From positions 1-64,000 of the forward strand of contig JAFTQL010000039.1 of assembly GCA_017462795.1 (NCBI GenBank): DNA of 64,000 nucleotides. Reading direction: 5' to 3'. This DNA is from Clostridia bacterium (GTDB taxonomy: Bacteria; Bacillota; Clostridia; Oscillospirales; CAG-272). The position numbers and the translations under genes were made by a program. The first letter of the stretch is position 1, and the number at the start of each line of letters is the position of its first letter. Below the pieces are notes generated by a model. That model saw nothing but the letters and a program-made list of their open reading frames with translations, had not been told where the DNA came from and did no database searches. Of this stretch, positions 18,614 through 27,602 are shown piece by piece.

Positions 18614-20125
18614 TTACTCCGACTCATTCTCATTTTCAAATGTAGCCATGAAGTCGTTTATCTTCTTTGCTCCCGACTCAAGAGTGGATTCCATTCCCTT
18701 GTACGCGGACATCCAACCTGTATCGGACGCGTACAGACAGTTACGGAAGGTCATGGACGTGAGAGCGCCGAAAGCGGGGCTGAACGCACGGCCGGGGTCA
18801 AATACAACGCTGTCCTTGATAGACGCGAACATCTCGGATTCTCTCGATCCGTCGGCATATCTTAGCTGGAACAGGTTCTCAAAGTATGCGGGAGTTACCT
18901 TTCTGTAGGACTCGGACGCAAGCACCTCAAGCACCGCGCCTACGCACTCATCACCCTGAAGGACACGGGGAACAGCCCACTGAGAGTGATAGAATCCAAC
19001 GGTAGTGTAATACTCCTGCTGGCTTTCATCATACTTAGGCATGGGGAGTACACCAAATCCGGGACCGCCGTTCTGTACCCATACGGGAACCTGAGCATAC
19101 TCGGAAAGGAAGAAGAGTGTATTGCCGGCTACCCAGGAATCGTTAGTAAGATCCTTGGAGTCACCGTCAAACAGAGTATCATCGGTATTCTTGAAGGTTA
19201 CGAGTCTTTCAAGAAGTGTCTGTGTCTTTTCAGATCCAAAGTTGTCGGACACGGACAGAGATCCGTCGGGAGCACTTTCAACAGTGATAAGTCCCGAGCC
19301 GTGGAACAGCGCGTCACAGCTTACCTGAAGAGCGGCAAAGCCGAACTTATCTCCGAGGTTCTGCGTACCCCAACCGTCCTCGTCACTTCCGACGTCCGCG
19401 CAAAGCTGCATCAGAGTCTCCAAAGTCCACTTGCCCTCATCATAAAGAGCGTAAATGTCACCCTTATGATACTCCTCAGCCATTGCCTTGTTGAAAAACA
19501 CCGCGTATGTCGCGCGGATAACGCTGGGAGCGATATCGCCCGTGGCAAAATATGTGTGACCGTAAATGGAGCACTTCTCCATGATGGTCTCGTTCCACCA
19601 GGGAGCGCTCAGGTCAAGATTTGGCATTGCGCTCAGATCCGCAAGCCAACCATTTAGCATAAACGTACAAGCGTTGGTGCTGTATACGGAAATAAGGTCA
19701 TAGTCCTTTGAGCCTGCGCCGACAGTGTTGCGGACTCTGTCTATCTGTTCCTGTCCACCGCCGCCTCCTGACCAACCGTCAAGAGTCTCATACTCAAGCT
19801 TAACGCCAAGTCTTTCCTCCGTTGACTGATTTCTCTTGTATGCCGCGTCATTTACCTTTTCTCCCGTAATGTCCTCAACATCATACTCGGGAAGGTGTAC
19901 CGCAACATTTGACCAACCGAGAATGTGTATCTCTCGCTGACCAAAGTCCTTTGTGCCTACCTCATCCATGAGATAGCCGTTTGAGTCATAAAGTTTTCCG
20001 TCGTCTCCCTCCACGCCTGTGTCCACAGTGCCGTTGTTGCTCTTTTTATCGTCGTCAGACGAGCAAGCAACAAGACTGCACGCGCACATAAGCAACGCGA
20101 GAATTAAAGCGATTACTTTTTTCAT
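18614..20125 (-). CDS. Extracellular solute-binding lipoprotein, no adjacent permease
   Basis: 503 residues; lipobox LVAC (Cys21), then a family-1-like solute-binding fold: early VKLEYETLDGW region, NACTFMLNGWLADLS, NETIMEKCSIYGHTYFATGD and late WAVPRVLQGDE and EVLASESYR motifs. Such proteins deliver oligosaccharides to ABC importers, but no permease or ATPase gene is present anywhere in the window. It is the first gene of an operon with the EEP lipoprotein, short lipoprotein, two GLUG-type proteins and the 44-residue peptide. It is related in layout to the protein at 27603. It may use a permease encoded elsewhere or act as a surface binder. Confidence 0.85.
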   Translation of the reverse strand: MKKVIALILALLMCACSLVACSSDDDKKSNNGTVDTGVEGDDGKLYDSNGYLMDEVGTKDFGQREIHILGWSNVAVHLPEYDVEDITGEKVNDAAYKRNQSTEERLGVKLEYETLDGWSGGGGGQEQIDRVRNTVGAGSKDYDLISVYSTNACTFMLNGWLADLSAMPNLDLSAPWWNETIMEKCSIYGHTYFATGDIAPSVIRATYAVFFNKAMAEEYHKGDIYALYDEGKWTLETLMQLCADVGSDEDGWGTQNLGDKFGFAALQVSCDALFHGSGLITVESAPDGSLSVSDNFGSEKTQTLLERLVTFKNTDDTLFDGDSKDLTNDSWVAGNTLFFLSEYAQVPVWVQNGGPGFGVLPMPKYDESQQEYYTTVGFYHSQWAVPRVLQGDECVGAVLEVLASESYRKVTPAYFENLFQLRYADGSRESEMFASIKDSVVFDPGRAFSPAFGALTSMTFRNCLYASDTGWMSAYKGMESTLESGAKKINDFMATFENENESE

Positions 20126-20192
20126 AAAATCCTCCTTCTTATCTGTGGTGAATTTTTTCGAGATTTATTTTTTGCGCTTTTCACCCAACACT

Positions 20193-20221
20193 ATTATAGC
20201 ACAATATCCGTATTCGCAAAA
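20193..20221 (-). promoter_or_regulatory. Promoter of the 13015-20125 operon
   Basis: Minus-strand TTTTGC (20216-20221), 17-bp spacer, TATAAT (20193-20198). The weak -35 suggests activation. An ATACTAAAAA block starting at 20243 lies about one helical turn further out than the ATACTAAAT block at the 2501 promoter. Confidence 0.5.
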
Positions 20222-20273
20222 TTCGTTTATAGTGCAATTTTCATACTAAAAACTAAGATTTTGACTTAATTAA

Positions 20274-20320
20274 ATCCCCCCAAAAGTGTAAAGACTAACA
20301 TTTTACACAGATGGGGGGAT
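20274..20320. terminator. Long G/C-capped stem-loop
   Basis: Outer arms ATCCCCCC / GGGGGGAT and inner arms GTGTAAA / TTTACAC. It follows the AraC gene stop at 20338. A TTTTTT run lies on the plus-strand side only, so terminator activity for the minus-strand gene is uncertain; an operator role is also possible. Confidence 0.5.
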
Positions 20321-20337
20321 GTTTTTTATGCAATTTG

Positions 20338-21201
20338 CTACTGATGGGTACTTTTAGCAAAATCACGCGGCGTTATTCCCGCGTGTTGCTTGAAAAATGA
20401 GTAAAAATAGATGTCGTTATCAAATCCGCACATATACGCTATTTCCCGTATACTGTACTTGCCTTCCTGCAATTTGGACTTGGCGAGATTCATTCGTGAT
20501 TCCGTTATAAAATCCTTTATGCTCATCTGAGCGTATCTCTTGAAATCACGGTTAAGCTTATCCTTGCTGACAAAGAACTGCTCGGCAAGATCGGATATAT
20601 TCAGCTTTTTGTCAAGATTATGCACTATGTACATAATCACGTCGGCAACATACGTCTTACCGTCCGCTATATTCTGTGTCAACTCGTCCTCGCGAAGCTC
20701 CTTTATCATGTTAACAACAACTCCAAACAACAGCTTTTGCTTTACGGACGTGTCCTTATATCGCTTGCCCGCTACCTTGACACGACCCATGTGCTCGGTT
20801 ATGATAGGCTCGGTTATGCGCCTCAGCTGCTCCTCGTGTCCGCTGATATTGAATATCCTCGCTTTGGTATTGCCGAGTATGGTCTTGACCGGTACGATAT
20901 CATCGTCAAACATTTTCATATAATCCTCACCTATATAAAAGGCGATAAACTTTTTGTTTTTGATCTGATAGTCGGTATAATAAGTAAAGTGCATACAATA
21001 TGGAGCGATAAACATTGCCATCGGTCCTTTGCCACGGAATATCTTTCCATCTATTACCGTGCTGTACGGAAGGGGATCAAGGACAAGCAAAAGCTCATAA
21101 CCCGGATGCATATGCGCCATGGTCATATCGGGGACTCCATAGGGCCGCGCGTTGTCGTAATCAACATACAGATCATTGCCGAATTCAGCGTAATTTTTCA
21201 T
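20338..21201 (-). CDS. AraC family transcriptional regulator
   Basis: 287 residues with the same two-domain layout as the regulator at 6516: a cupin sensor (DMTMAHMHPGYELLLV and PMAMFIAPYCMHFTYYTD are nearly the same in both) and a C-terminal AraC helix-turn-helix (LAEQFFVSKDKLNRDF, IREIAYMCGFDNDIYFYSFF). The ATG at 21201 follows GGAGG. It is divergent from the beta-propeller hydrolase-like gene and upstream of the operon starting at 20125; both are plausible targets. The near-identity of the sensor halves points to a recent duplication and a shared ligand. Confidence 0.88.
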   Translation of the reverse strand: MKNYAEFGNDLYVDYDNARPYGVPDMTMAHMHPGYELLLVLDPLPYSTVIDGKIFRGKGPMAMFIAPYCMHFTYYTDYQIKNKKFIAFYIGEDYMKMFDDDIVPVKTILGNTKARIFNISGHEEQLRRITEPIITEHMGRVKVAGKRYKDTSVKQKLLFGVVVNMIKELREDELTQNIADGKTYVADVIMYIVHNLDKKLNISDLAEQFFVSKDKLNRDFKRYAQMSIKDFITESRMNLAKSKLQEGKYSIREIAYMCGFDNDIYFYSFFKQHAGITPRDFAKSTHQ

Positions 21202-21235
21202 TTCTCCTCCTTGATTTTTTAATAGCCTTTTGTTC

Positions 21236-21264
21236 ATTATAGCACATTAATTTGTTAAAATCAA
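21236..21264 (-). promoter_or_regulatory. Promoter of the 20338 regulator gene
   Basis: Minus-strand TTGATT (21259-21264), 17-bp spacer, TATAAT (21236-21241), 35 bp before the start codon. Confidence 0.6.
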
Positions 21265-21285
21265 TATGTTTTTCTTGGAAAATAA

Positions 21286-21314
21286 TTGACTTTTTATTTT
21301 GCTTATGCTATAAT
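21286..21314 (+). promoter_or_regulatory. Promoter of the 21362 gene
   Basis: TTGACT (21286-21291), 17-bp spacer, TATAAT (21309-21314); near-consensus. Confidence 0.7.
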
Positions 21315-21361
21315 ATTGCCATTATTATTCATAAAAAATTTATAAAAAAAAGGAAAAAAAC

Positions 21362-22801
21362 ATGAATTTTTCAGATGTTACCTTTAAACGATTATTCTCC
21401 ATGACCATGTTTAAAAATAAAAAGATCCCCCTTGGAGCGATGACATTCACAAAGGATTTTGTCACCGATACCCGAGGCGATCTTTATCCCATAACAGACA
21501 AAAGCAGAGAGCTTTCCGAGACAGTAGAAAACAATTTGTATTCCGTTACCCGAGGAAATGTCACACGGTTCGTATGCCGCTTTTTCCCCTTTGCATCCTA
21601 CAATATAACGGCGAATGCCACGGGCGGTGAGTTTGGCTTTGTGTTCAGACTGCCCCTCACCTCGGCAAAGATCACGGTAAAGCACGGAAGCCTTTGCTTC
21701 ACGTGCGATGACACTACACAAAAGATCTCGCTCCCGAAGACAGCAGGAGAAACAACGGATATTACCGTAAGCTGCCGCCCCGGGGCTTTTGATGTCTATC
21801 TGAAGGTCAACAGAAAACCTCAGTTGATTCACAGCTTTTCCGCGCCTTCATTCGGAAACTCCAACAGCTATGAGGTATTTTCGGACGGAGAATTTGCGCT
21901 CTACGCCGCGGAAGGCGCTGTTATCCGTGAGGTGTCCTCCTTTATTGACAACGGACTTTCCACTGCGGACATGCGCCCGCTTCGTTACGAAAACGGCGAT
22001 ATCATCGTTGAGGGCGGGCGGATATATCTGAGCGTCACCCTCCGCATTGAGGTGGAAATGTTTCAGGGAATACTGTCCTGGGTTCCCGGCACATCTGATT
22101 TTGAGCTGACAGGCGCTCTGTTTTATGACAGCGGCGACGGAAAATGGTGTGGTGACGTAGCGGCATCCATTCTTTACAACAGAGAGTGCAAAAAGTGGTA
22201 TCTCTGGGTATGCTCCTTCAATCATGACCATGTTCTTGGTCATTCGGAATTTGAGGGCGACCCACGTTTTGGAGTAAACGTGATAGATATCAAGCTTATG
22301 GACAAAGCTACACCCGACAATGATATTACCGATTTCATTGGCTTTGAAGGTGATGAAGATCCCGACTTTTTCTATCATCCTGACATAAAAAAGTGGTTTA
22401 TGGCAATATGTCGCAAAAACCCAATAACAAGAAAATACGGATATATGTTCTTCAGCTCAAACGACCCTTTTTCAGGATACAAATACATAGGAAAAGGATA
22501 CGAAGGGGCAGAAACAGGCGGTTCTTTTGTAAGGATAGACGGCAAGCGTTATTTTATTTGCGGTAATGATTTCAATGTAACATCGGATTACCGCATCTAC
22601 AGCGATGATGGCATGCAAAACGCAAGATTCGATTATCCCGACGGCGGTTTCCGCGGATGGGGTACGCTTATGCCCATAAAGCTCGGCAGCAGAACAAGGT
22701 ATTTCTGGCTGACCTTTGACAGACATAACGCAAGCGACTACAACTGGAGCTACGGCAATATCTACTGCTTTGAAGCGGATAAATTCGGTACGGACAAATA
22801 A
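21362..22801 (+). CDS. Beta-propeller glycosidase-like protein
   Basis: 479 residues without a signal peptide. The first 200 residues are beta-rich and resemble a laminin-G/concanavalin-like fold (GEFGFVFRLPL, FDVYLKVNRKPQ). From about 220 on, repeated blades with WYLWVCSF, DPDFFYHPDIKKWFMA, GGSFVRIDGKRYFICG and RGWGTLMPI fit a five-bladed propeller of the GH43/GH32/GH130-like group. An acidic pair, Glu-Asp-Pro-Asp before FFYH, could be catalytic, but I cannot assign a family. The AAAGGA ribosome binding site precedes the start. It is monocistronic and divergent from the AraC gene. Confidence 0.72.
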   Translation: MNFSDVTFKRLFSMTMFKNKKIPLGAMTFTKDFVTDTRGDLYPITDKSRELSETVENNLYSVTRGNVTRFVCRFFPFASYNITANATGGEFGFVFRLPLTSAKITVKHGSLCFTCDDTTQKISLPKTAGETTDITVSCRPGAFDVYLKVNRKPQLIHSFSAPSFGNSNSYEVFSDGEFALYAAEGAVIREVSSFIDNGLSTADMRPLRYENGDIIVEGGRIYLSVTLRIEVEMFQGILSWVPGTSDFELTGALFYDSGDGKWCGDVAASILYNRECKKWYLWVCSFNHDHVLGHSEFEGDPRFGVNVIDIKLMDKATPDNDITDFIGFEGDEDPDFFYHPDIKKWFMAICRKNPITRKYGYMFFSSNDPFSGYKYIGKGYEGAETGGSFVRIDGKRYFICGNDFNVTSDYRIYSDDGMQNARFDYPDGGFRGWGTLMPIKLGSRTRYFWLTFDRHNASDYNWSYGNIYCFEADKFGTDK

Positions 22802-22822
22802 TATTTTTCAACTAAAAAATAA

Positions 22823-22865
22823 AAAACTCACAAGCCGCCAAATATCGGTATGGCTTGTGAGTTTT
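22823..22865. terminator. Bidirectional terminator
   Basis: A 14-bp stem AAAACTCACAAGCC / GGCTTGTGAGTTTT between convergent genes. Confidence 0.88.
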
Positions 22866-22901
22866 CTGTTTGATTCAGTATTTAATTGTATTTTTCGTCA
22901 C

Positions 22902-24170
22902 TCAAAAGTGACCGTTTTGGCATACTCCGTGGATAGTCACGGTCTTATCCGCGGGAACATAGCTATCGGGGAAATGTACCATTATGTTATCCCCCTCAAG
23001 AAGGGACTGCAAGGTCTTTATGTCCACATCCGCAACCCCCACTCTTGTTTCGATGGCAAGGCATGCCGCCTCCGCCGCCGCCTGCCCTGTGAGTATGGCA
23101 GGGGGGATGACCCGTAAAAGATCCCAACCGTATCCGTCGCCCGACGCGCTTCTGCCCGCCGTCAGCATATTCGGATAATCGTGACGGCACAGTGTACGAA
23201 GAGGCACTTCAAACAGATGATCCCTGTGGTCAAAATCATTTATGGCGCACACAGAATCGTCAAAATGCTTATACGCGTCATTTACTGTCAATGTATAATC
23301 TCCGTCAATATGACATGTAGTCCTGAACTGAGGCATAAGAGGAAGCATAGCCACCTCTCTGCTGTTTCTGTCGGTCTTCTGAAGATTTTTCAGCATCTGC
23401 ATCTGATTTCTCACCAGATAATCGCTGACCTCCTCAACGGTGAGACCCGACCACTGAGGAATATCATCGGGCTGTCCGTCACCGTAAAGATTTACAGTAC
23501 CTCCGCATATTCCCTTGAACGCCTTTTCAATCTTTCCGCTTTCCACAGCCTTGGCACAGCTGTCAAGGGTTATAAGCTTTCCGATATAAGTATAAAAATT
23601 CTTGCCGGAAACACAGGGGACTCCACCCTGACGAAGGACATCACAATCCCCCGTCACGTCTATAAGCATCCCACAGCTATAATATTCCGTTCCCGATTTA
23701 CTGTAAGTAACGACGCCTTGACAAACCTTGCCGACCATCACAGGCTCGCAGGCTATACAGTCAAACAGCAGATCCGCTCCGCTTGCCTTTATCTCCTCTG
23801 TGAGCTGAAGGGCGAAGATATATGGGGAATATCTCTGCATATATCTTACCTCGGTATATTGCGTCGGCTCCCCGTCCTTCCACTCGGAAGCAATAGTATC
23901 ATAGCCGTATTTTGCGCTGTCGCGAAGCCATTTCTCCGCAAGCCCGAATATTATCTGCTTTCCGCGCCCATTACACATAGGTACAAAAAGATTGATAAGT
24001 CCAAGGGTGGCAAGCCCCCCAAGAATATTGGATTTTTCTATAAGCAAAACGCTTTTTCCCCGCGCCGCGCCCGTAACTGCCGCGGCGCAGCCTGCAACGC
24101 CTCCGCCGCAAACTATGATATCATAATGTGCCTTTGGTGTCAGCTTTCTGGAAAGTGTCACACTGTTCAT
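22902..24170 (-). CDS. FAD-dependent oxidoreductase (FAD_oxidored type)
   Basis: 422 residues with an N-terminal dinucleotide-binding motif (VCGGGVAGCAAAVTGA), the downstream IEKSNILGGLATLG segment typical of FAD-dependent oxidoreductase family PF12831, MLIDVTGDCDVLRQGG in the middle, and a C-terminal FAD-contacting GRSASGDGYGWDLLRVIP. It is probably cytosolic. The reaction is unknown; members near sugar genes may oxidise glycosides or carry out unrelated dehydrogenations. AAGGAG precedes the ATG. It is a single gene between a terminator and its own promoter. Confidence 0.85.
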   Translation of the reverse strand: MNSVTLSRKLTPKAHYDIIVCGGGVAGCAAAVTGAARGKSVLLIEKSNILGGLATLGLINLFVPMCNGRGKQIIFGLAEKWLRDSAKYGYDTIASEWKDGEPTQYTEVRYMQRYSPYIFALQLTEEIKASGADLLFDCIACEPVMVGKVCQGVVTYSKSGTEYYSCGMLIDVTGDCDVLRQGGVPCVSGKNFYTYIGKLITLDSCAKAVESGKIEKAFKGICGGTVNLYGDGQPDDIPQWSGLTVEEVSDYLVRNQMQMLKNLQKTDRNSREVAMLPLMPQFRTTCHIDGDYTLTVNDAYKHFDDSVCAINDFDHRDHLFEVPLRTLCRHDYPNMLTAGRSASGDGYGWDLLRVIPPAILTGQAAAEAACLAIETRVGVADVDIKTLQSLLEGDNIMVHFPDSYVPADKTVTIHGVCQNGHF

Positions 24171-24206
24171 AATATTACTCCTTAAGATAGTCTAGTATAT
24201 AACAAT

Positions 24207-24234
24207 ATGATAGCATTTTCAGACCAAAAGTCAA
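24207..24234 (-). promoter_or_regulatory. Promoter of the FAD oxidoreductase gene
   Basis: Minus-strand TTGACT (24229-24234), 16-bp spacer, TATCAT (24207-24212). Confidence 0.6.
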
Positions 24235-24253
24235 CAGTGATCGGTACAAAATC

Positions 24254-25201
24254 TCACTTTACGGTTATTTTAAGCACATGACCCTTGCCGTAAGGCGTAC
24301 CCATCAGAACATACTGAGGGATAACGGCATCCGTTCCATCCGCATTGGTCGCTTTAAGCTCGGTATAGAAATCCGAGTGGAAGTGACCGCAGAAGCACCC
24401 CTTGATTATATCGGCATTGGAGGTTATCATGCGGTATATCTCTCCCGTAGCGCCCTCGATATATGATGCTATACCTATATGCGCGAAGTTTACGGTGTGC
24501 ATATTCTTGTCTCCGACCATGGAGGACTTGACAGGATCCTTGCTCCTGTCCTCTGTGGACATGGGAGTATGATAGAAAAGAAGCACAGTGTATCCCTTCT
24601 CTCTTGCCAAAGTAAGATCACGTTTCAGCGGCTCGACCTGTATATCAAAGAAGCCTCTGTTGCCAAAGTCCCACGCCGATGCGTTGTCCATCTGAATTAT
24701 CATCACCTTATCACCGAGAACCTTGGCAGAATATCTTATATCGTGATTCCAATTCTTCTGCAAAAGCTCATACTTGGGCTCTATGGGCGCGTCATCAGGC
24801 AGCTTTCCTTGCACCTTATACGCAAGCTCATGGTTACCAAGACTCACTATTGTATCGGGATACTTTGCCCAGAGATGTTCATTCATAAGGTTGATACATC
24901 CCTCCGACAGAAAGTCAAGCACATCTCCTGTTATGACTACCTGATCGGCGTTTACACCTTTTGCGTACTCCAAGCATCTCTCAAGATTGGGCACGGATGC
25001 GCCGCCTGCCTGCCATTTTCTATGCTCTATAGTACTTGCCAGTATGGGATTTTTCAGATCGTTTTCGGTATGGGCGTTGAAATGAGGGTCTGTCATGTGT
25101 ACTATAACAACCTCATCTCCGCCTCTGCCGCTATCTATCTCAATTTCTCTGACCACTACCCGTGAAGGGTCGGTCTGTGTATATCTCCATTCGTTTGTCA
25201 T
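24254..25201 (-). CDS. Metallophosphoesterase, cytosolic paralogue
   Basis: 315 residues; motifs TDPHFNAH, ITGDVLDF, LGNHE (Glu instead of the usual Asp), FYHTPMS and GHFHSDF. It has no signal peptide, unlike the two lipoprotein paralogues ahead of it in the same operon. It starts 12 nt after the previous stop. It is closest in type to the protein at 1544. It would hydrolyse a phosphate ester inside the cell; the substrate is unknown. Confidence 0.85.
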   Translation of the reverse strand: MTNEWRYTQTDPSRVVVREIEIDSGRGGDEVVIVHMTDPHFNAHTENDLKNPILASTIEHRKWQAGGASVPNLERCLEYAKGVNADQVVITGDVLDFLSEGCINLMNEHLWAKYPDTIVSLGNHELAYKVQGKLPDDAPIEPKYELLQKNWNHDIRYSAKVLGDKVMIIQMDNASAWDFGNRGFFDIQVEPLKRDLTLAREKGYTVLLFYHTPMSTEDRSKDPVKSSMVGDKNMHTVNFAHIGIASYIEGATGEIYRMITSNADIIKGCFCGHFHSDFYTELKATNADGTDAVIPQYVLMGTPYGKGHVLKITVK

Positions 25202-25213
25202 AATTAAATTACC

Positions 25214-26311
25214 TTATTTAAGTGTTACCTTCATTACATGTCCGCTGTCATAAGGCATAGCGTTGATTATGTACTGAGGAATGTATACCGTACTTCCGTC
25301 AGCTCCCGTTGCCTTTATCTCGGTGTAGTAATCAGCGTGAATATGACCGCAGAACGCTCCCTTTATGATATCTCCGTTATTGATGATCAGATCGTATATC
25401 TCCTTATCAACCCCTGTGGAGAAGCTGCCTACAAAAGAATTGGTGCTATAGTAATTCATAACGCTTCCGCCCGAGCTGAGAGGACGGGTTGCGTAATATC
25501 TCGCGTCACCCGTATTGAGAGGTACATGGTAGTACAGAAGAACAGCGTATCCCTTCTCTCTTGCCAGCGCCAGATCGTTGCTGAAGGGCTCTACCTGACT
25601 CTCCCAAAACGCAAGTCCGTAATCAAATCTTGACGCGTTCTCAAGCTGAATGACCATCACTCTCTCATCTATCACCTTCGAGGTATAATAGATATCGTGT
25701 ATCCAGTTGTCCTGTAATATCTGCAAGCGCTCCTCAAGCGTTGCGCTTTCGTCCACCTTGGCGTTCCAGCATCTGAGGGGATCGTGGTTTCCTATACACG
25801 CCAGAACATCGGGATAGGGATCGAAAACATACTTTTTCATAAGCTCAAGGTTTCCGTATGACAGATATGATATATTATCTCCTGTGAGAACTATCTGATC
25901 GGCATCCTTAGCATACGCGAGGCATCTCTGCAGGTTAGTAGCGGATGCTCCGTCCTTGAGCCAAAGGGTCTTGTCATTATACGAGTTCATTACAAGCTCA
26001 TTGTTCTCTTCTCTGTCTCGGTCGTTTATGGCATTGAAATGCACATCCGATATCTGCACTACCTCTATCGCCTCGCCGTCACCCGCGATATCTATGGTGA
26101 TCTCTCTTACGGAAACGCCGTTTACCTTTACCGTTTTCCAAGGAGCTTCCGTATCCGTCTGCTTATCTGTCTCCTTACCCCCGGTCTGTTCCAAGGTCTC
26201 GGATATACTGTCGCTTACAGAGGACGTATCGATGGGAGATCCCTCGTCACATCCTGAGAACAAAAAGCATAGGCTGAGTATGAGTAAAATTATTTTTACA
26301 TATCTTCTCAT
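25214..26311 (-). CDS. Metallophosphoesterase lipoprotein
   Basis: 365 residues: signal peptide with lipobox FSGC (Cys21), Ser/Thr/Glu linker (about 22-55), then a calcineurin-like domain with SDVHFNA, TGDNISY, IGNHDP, YYHVPLN and GHIHADY. It is the second gene of the three-gene metallophosphoesterase operon, starting one base after the preceding stop. It is displayed outside the membrane by its lipid anchor. A phosphatase or phosphodiesterase scavenging role is plausible; the family does not fix the substrate. Confidence 0.87.
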   Translation of the reverse strand: MRRYVKIILLILSLCFLFSGCDEGSPIDTSSVSDSISETLEQTGGKETDKQTDTEAPWKTVKVNGVSVREITIDIAGDGEAIEVVQISDVHFNAINDRDREENNELVMNSYNDKTLWLKDGASATNLQRCLAYAKDADQIVLTGDNISYLSYGNLELMKKYVFDPYPDVLACIGNHDPLRCWNAKVDESATLEERLQILQDNWIHDIYYTSKVIDERVMVIQLENASRFDYGLAFWESQVEPFSNDLALAREKGYAVLLYYHVPLNTGDARYYATRPLSSGGSVMNYYSTNSFVGSFSTGVDKEIYDLIINNGDIIKGAFCGHIHADYYTEIKATGADGSTVYIPQYIINAMPYDSGHVMKVTLK

Positions 26312-26312
26312 T

Positions 26313-27407
26313 TTATTTCACCGTTATCTTCATGACATTTCCGTTTCCGTAAGGAACACCGTTAACAACGTACTGCGGTATCTTTACCTCTTCTCCCGCA
26401 GGAGTGGTAGCCTTGATCTCCGTATAGAAATCATTGTGATGATGTCCGCTGAACGCTCCCTTGATAATATCTCCGTTATTTACGATAAGGTCATATATCG
26501 CCTTATCCGCTCCTGTAGAAAAGCTTCCGATGCAGTTGGTATAGAAGTTCTGTGTGGAGGTATTTTTATCTCCTATCTGAAGCGCGCGTGTGGAATAATA
26601 CGTGGGGTCGCCAGTGGATATGGGGATATGGTAGAACAGGAGTACCGCATATCCGTTCTCTCTCGCAGTCTCAAGATCCTTTCTGAATGGCTCTACCTGA
26701 CTCTCCCAGAACGCTCCGATACCCGCGCGTGAGCCGTTGTCCATAGTGATGACCATGACCTTGTCGCCTATGACTCTTGATGCGTAGTATATATCGTTTA
26801 TCCAGTTCTGATCAAGTATCTCCATCCTCTGCTCAAAGGTAGTATTCTCGGCTACCTTGCCCTGACACTTTCTCACAGACTCATGGTTTCCGAGGCACGC
26901 CATTACCGTGGGATAGGGGTCAAAGATATACTGCTTTGTCATGGCTATAGCTCCCTCGGAGAGATAGTCGTAAATATCTCCGGTAATGACTATCTGATCG
27001 GCATCCTTGGCATATGTCAGACATCTTTCAAGATTTCCCCTTACCGCAAAGTTCTTGAGCCATGTTCTGTTCTCATATGTGCTCTTGAGCACGGGATCCT
27101 TCAAGTCCTCATCGGTGCAGTAGTTTATGTGTATATCCGTCATGTGGACTATCTCCACGGCGTCTCCGCCCTTGCCCGAGTCTATGGTGATCTCACGGAC
27201 ATTGACCCCGTTGGATGAGGTGACATACTTCCACATGTTCACATACTCATCATCCTCTTTATCGGTAATCCCGCCCTGCTCCGTTTGGGTAATAGTCTCA
27301 GCAAGACTCTCATACGGCTCTGTAGTGACAGGATCTGCGCCATTACAGCCCGAGAGCAGCAGACTTATACTCAATATTAACAACATCATCCTCAAAAATT
27401 TTTTCAT
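26313..27407 (-). CDS. Metallophosphoesterase lipoprotein
   Basis: 364 residues: lipobox LSGC (Cys21), a linker, then TDIHINY, ITGDIYDY, LGNHES, FYHIPIS and GHHHNDF metal-ligand motifs. It is the first gene of the operon 26313-24254, under a consensus promoter. It is more like the protein at 1544 in its central motifs (ITGDIYDYL, FYHIPISTG) than like its operon neighbour, so the set probably arose by repeated duplication. Confidence 0.87.
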   Translation of the reverse strand: MKKFLRMMLLILSISLLLSGCNGADPVTTEPYESLAETITQTEQGGITDKEDDEYVNMWKYVTSSNGVNVREITIDSGKGGDAVEIVHMTDIHINYCTDEDLKDPVLKSTYENRTWLKNFAVRGNLERCLTYAKDADQIVITGDIYDYLSEGAIAMTKQYIFDPYPTVMACLGNHESVRKCQGKVAENTTFEQRMEILDQNWINDIYYASRVIGDKVMVITMDNGSRAGIGAFWESQVEPFRKDLETARENGYAVLLFYHIPISTGDPTYYSTRALQIGDKNTSTQNFYTNCIGSFSTGADKAIYDLIVNNGDIIKGAFSGHHHNDFYTEIKATTPAGEEVKIPQYVVNGVPYGNGNVMKITVK

Positions 27408-27449
27408 GCTTATCCACCCTTACTTTTTATATAAGATCAGTATAGATTT

Positions 27450-27478
27450 ATTATATCAGCAGTTACCATCCGTGTCAA
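27450..27478 (-). promoter_or_regulatory. Consensus promoter of the metallophosphoesterase operon
   Basis: Minus-strand TTGACA (27473-27478), 17-bp spacer, TATAAT (27450-27455). TAAATCTGTAC (27494-27504, plus-strand reading) begins 15 bp beyond the -35 element, as at the promoters at 1150 and 2501. Confidence 0.78.
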
Positions 27479-27544
27479 CCTCCAGAATAGCGTTAAATCT
27501 GTACAATTTAATCCTTTTTTAGCGGTATTCACCTCGTCTGACTG

Positions 27545-27585
27545 AAAATTGGGTGGACGAGAGTGTTCCCGTCCACCCAATTTTT
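27545..27585. terminator. Terminator of the 27603-34230 operon
   Basis: A stem of about 15 bp, AAAATTGGGTGGACG / CGTCCACCCAATTTTT, 18 nt after the solute-binding protein stop. Confidence 0.88.
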
Positions 27586-27602
27586 ATGGGTTGTTTATTT
27601 TT

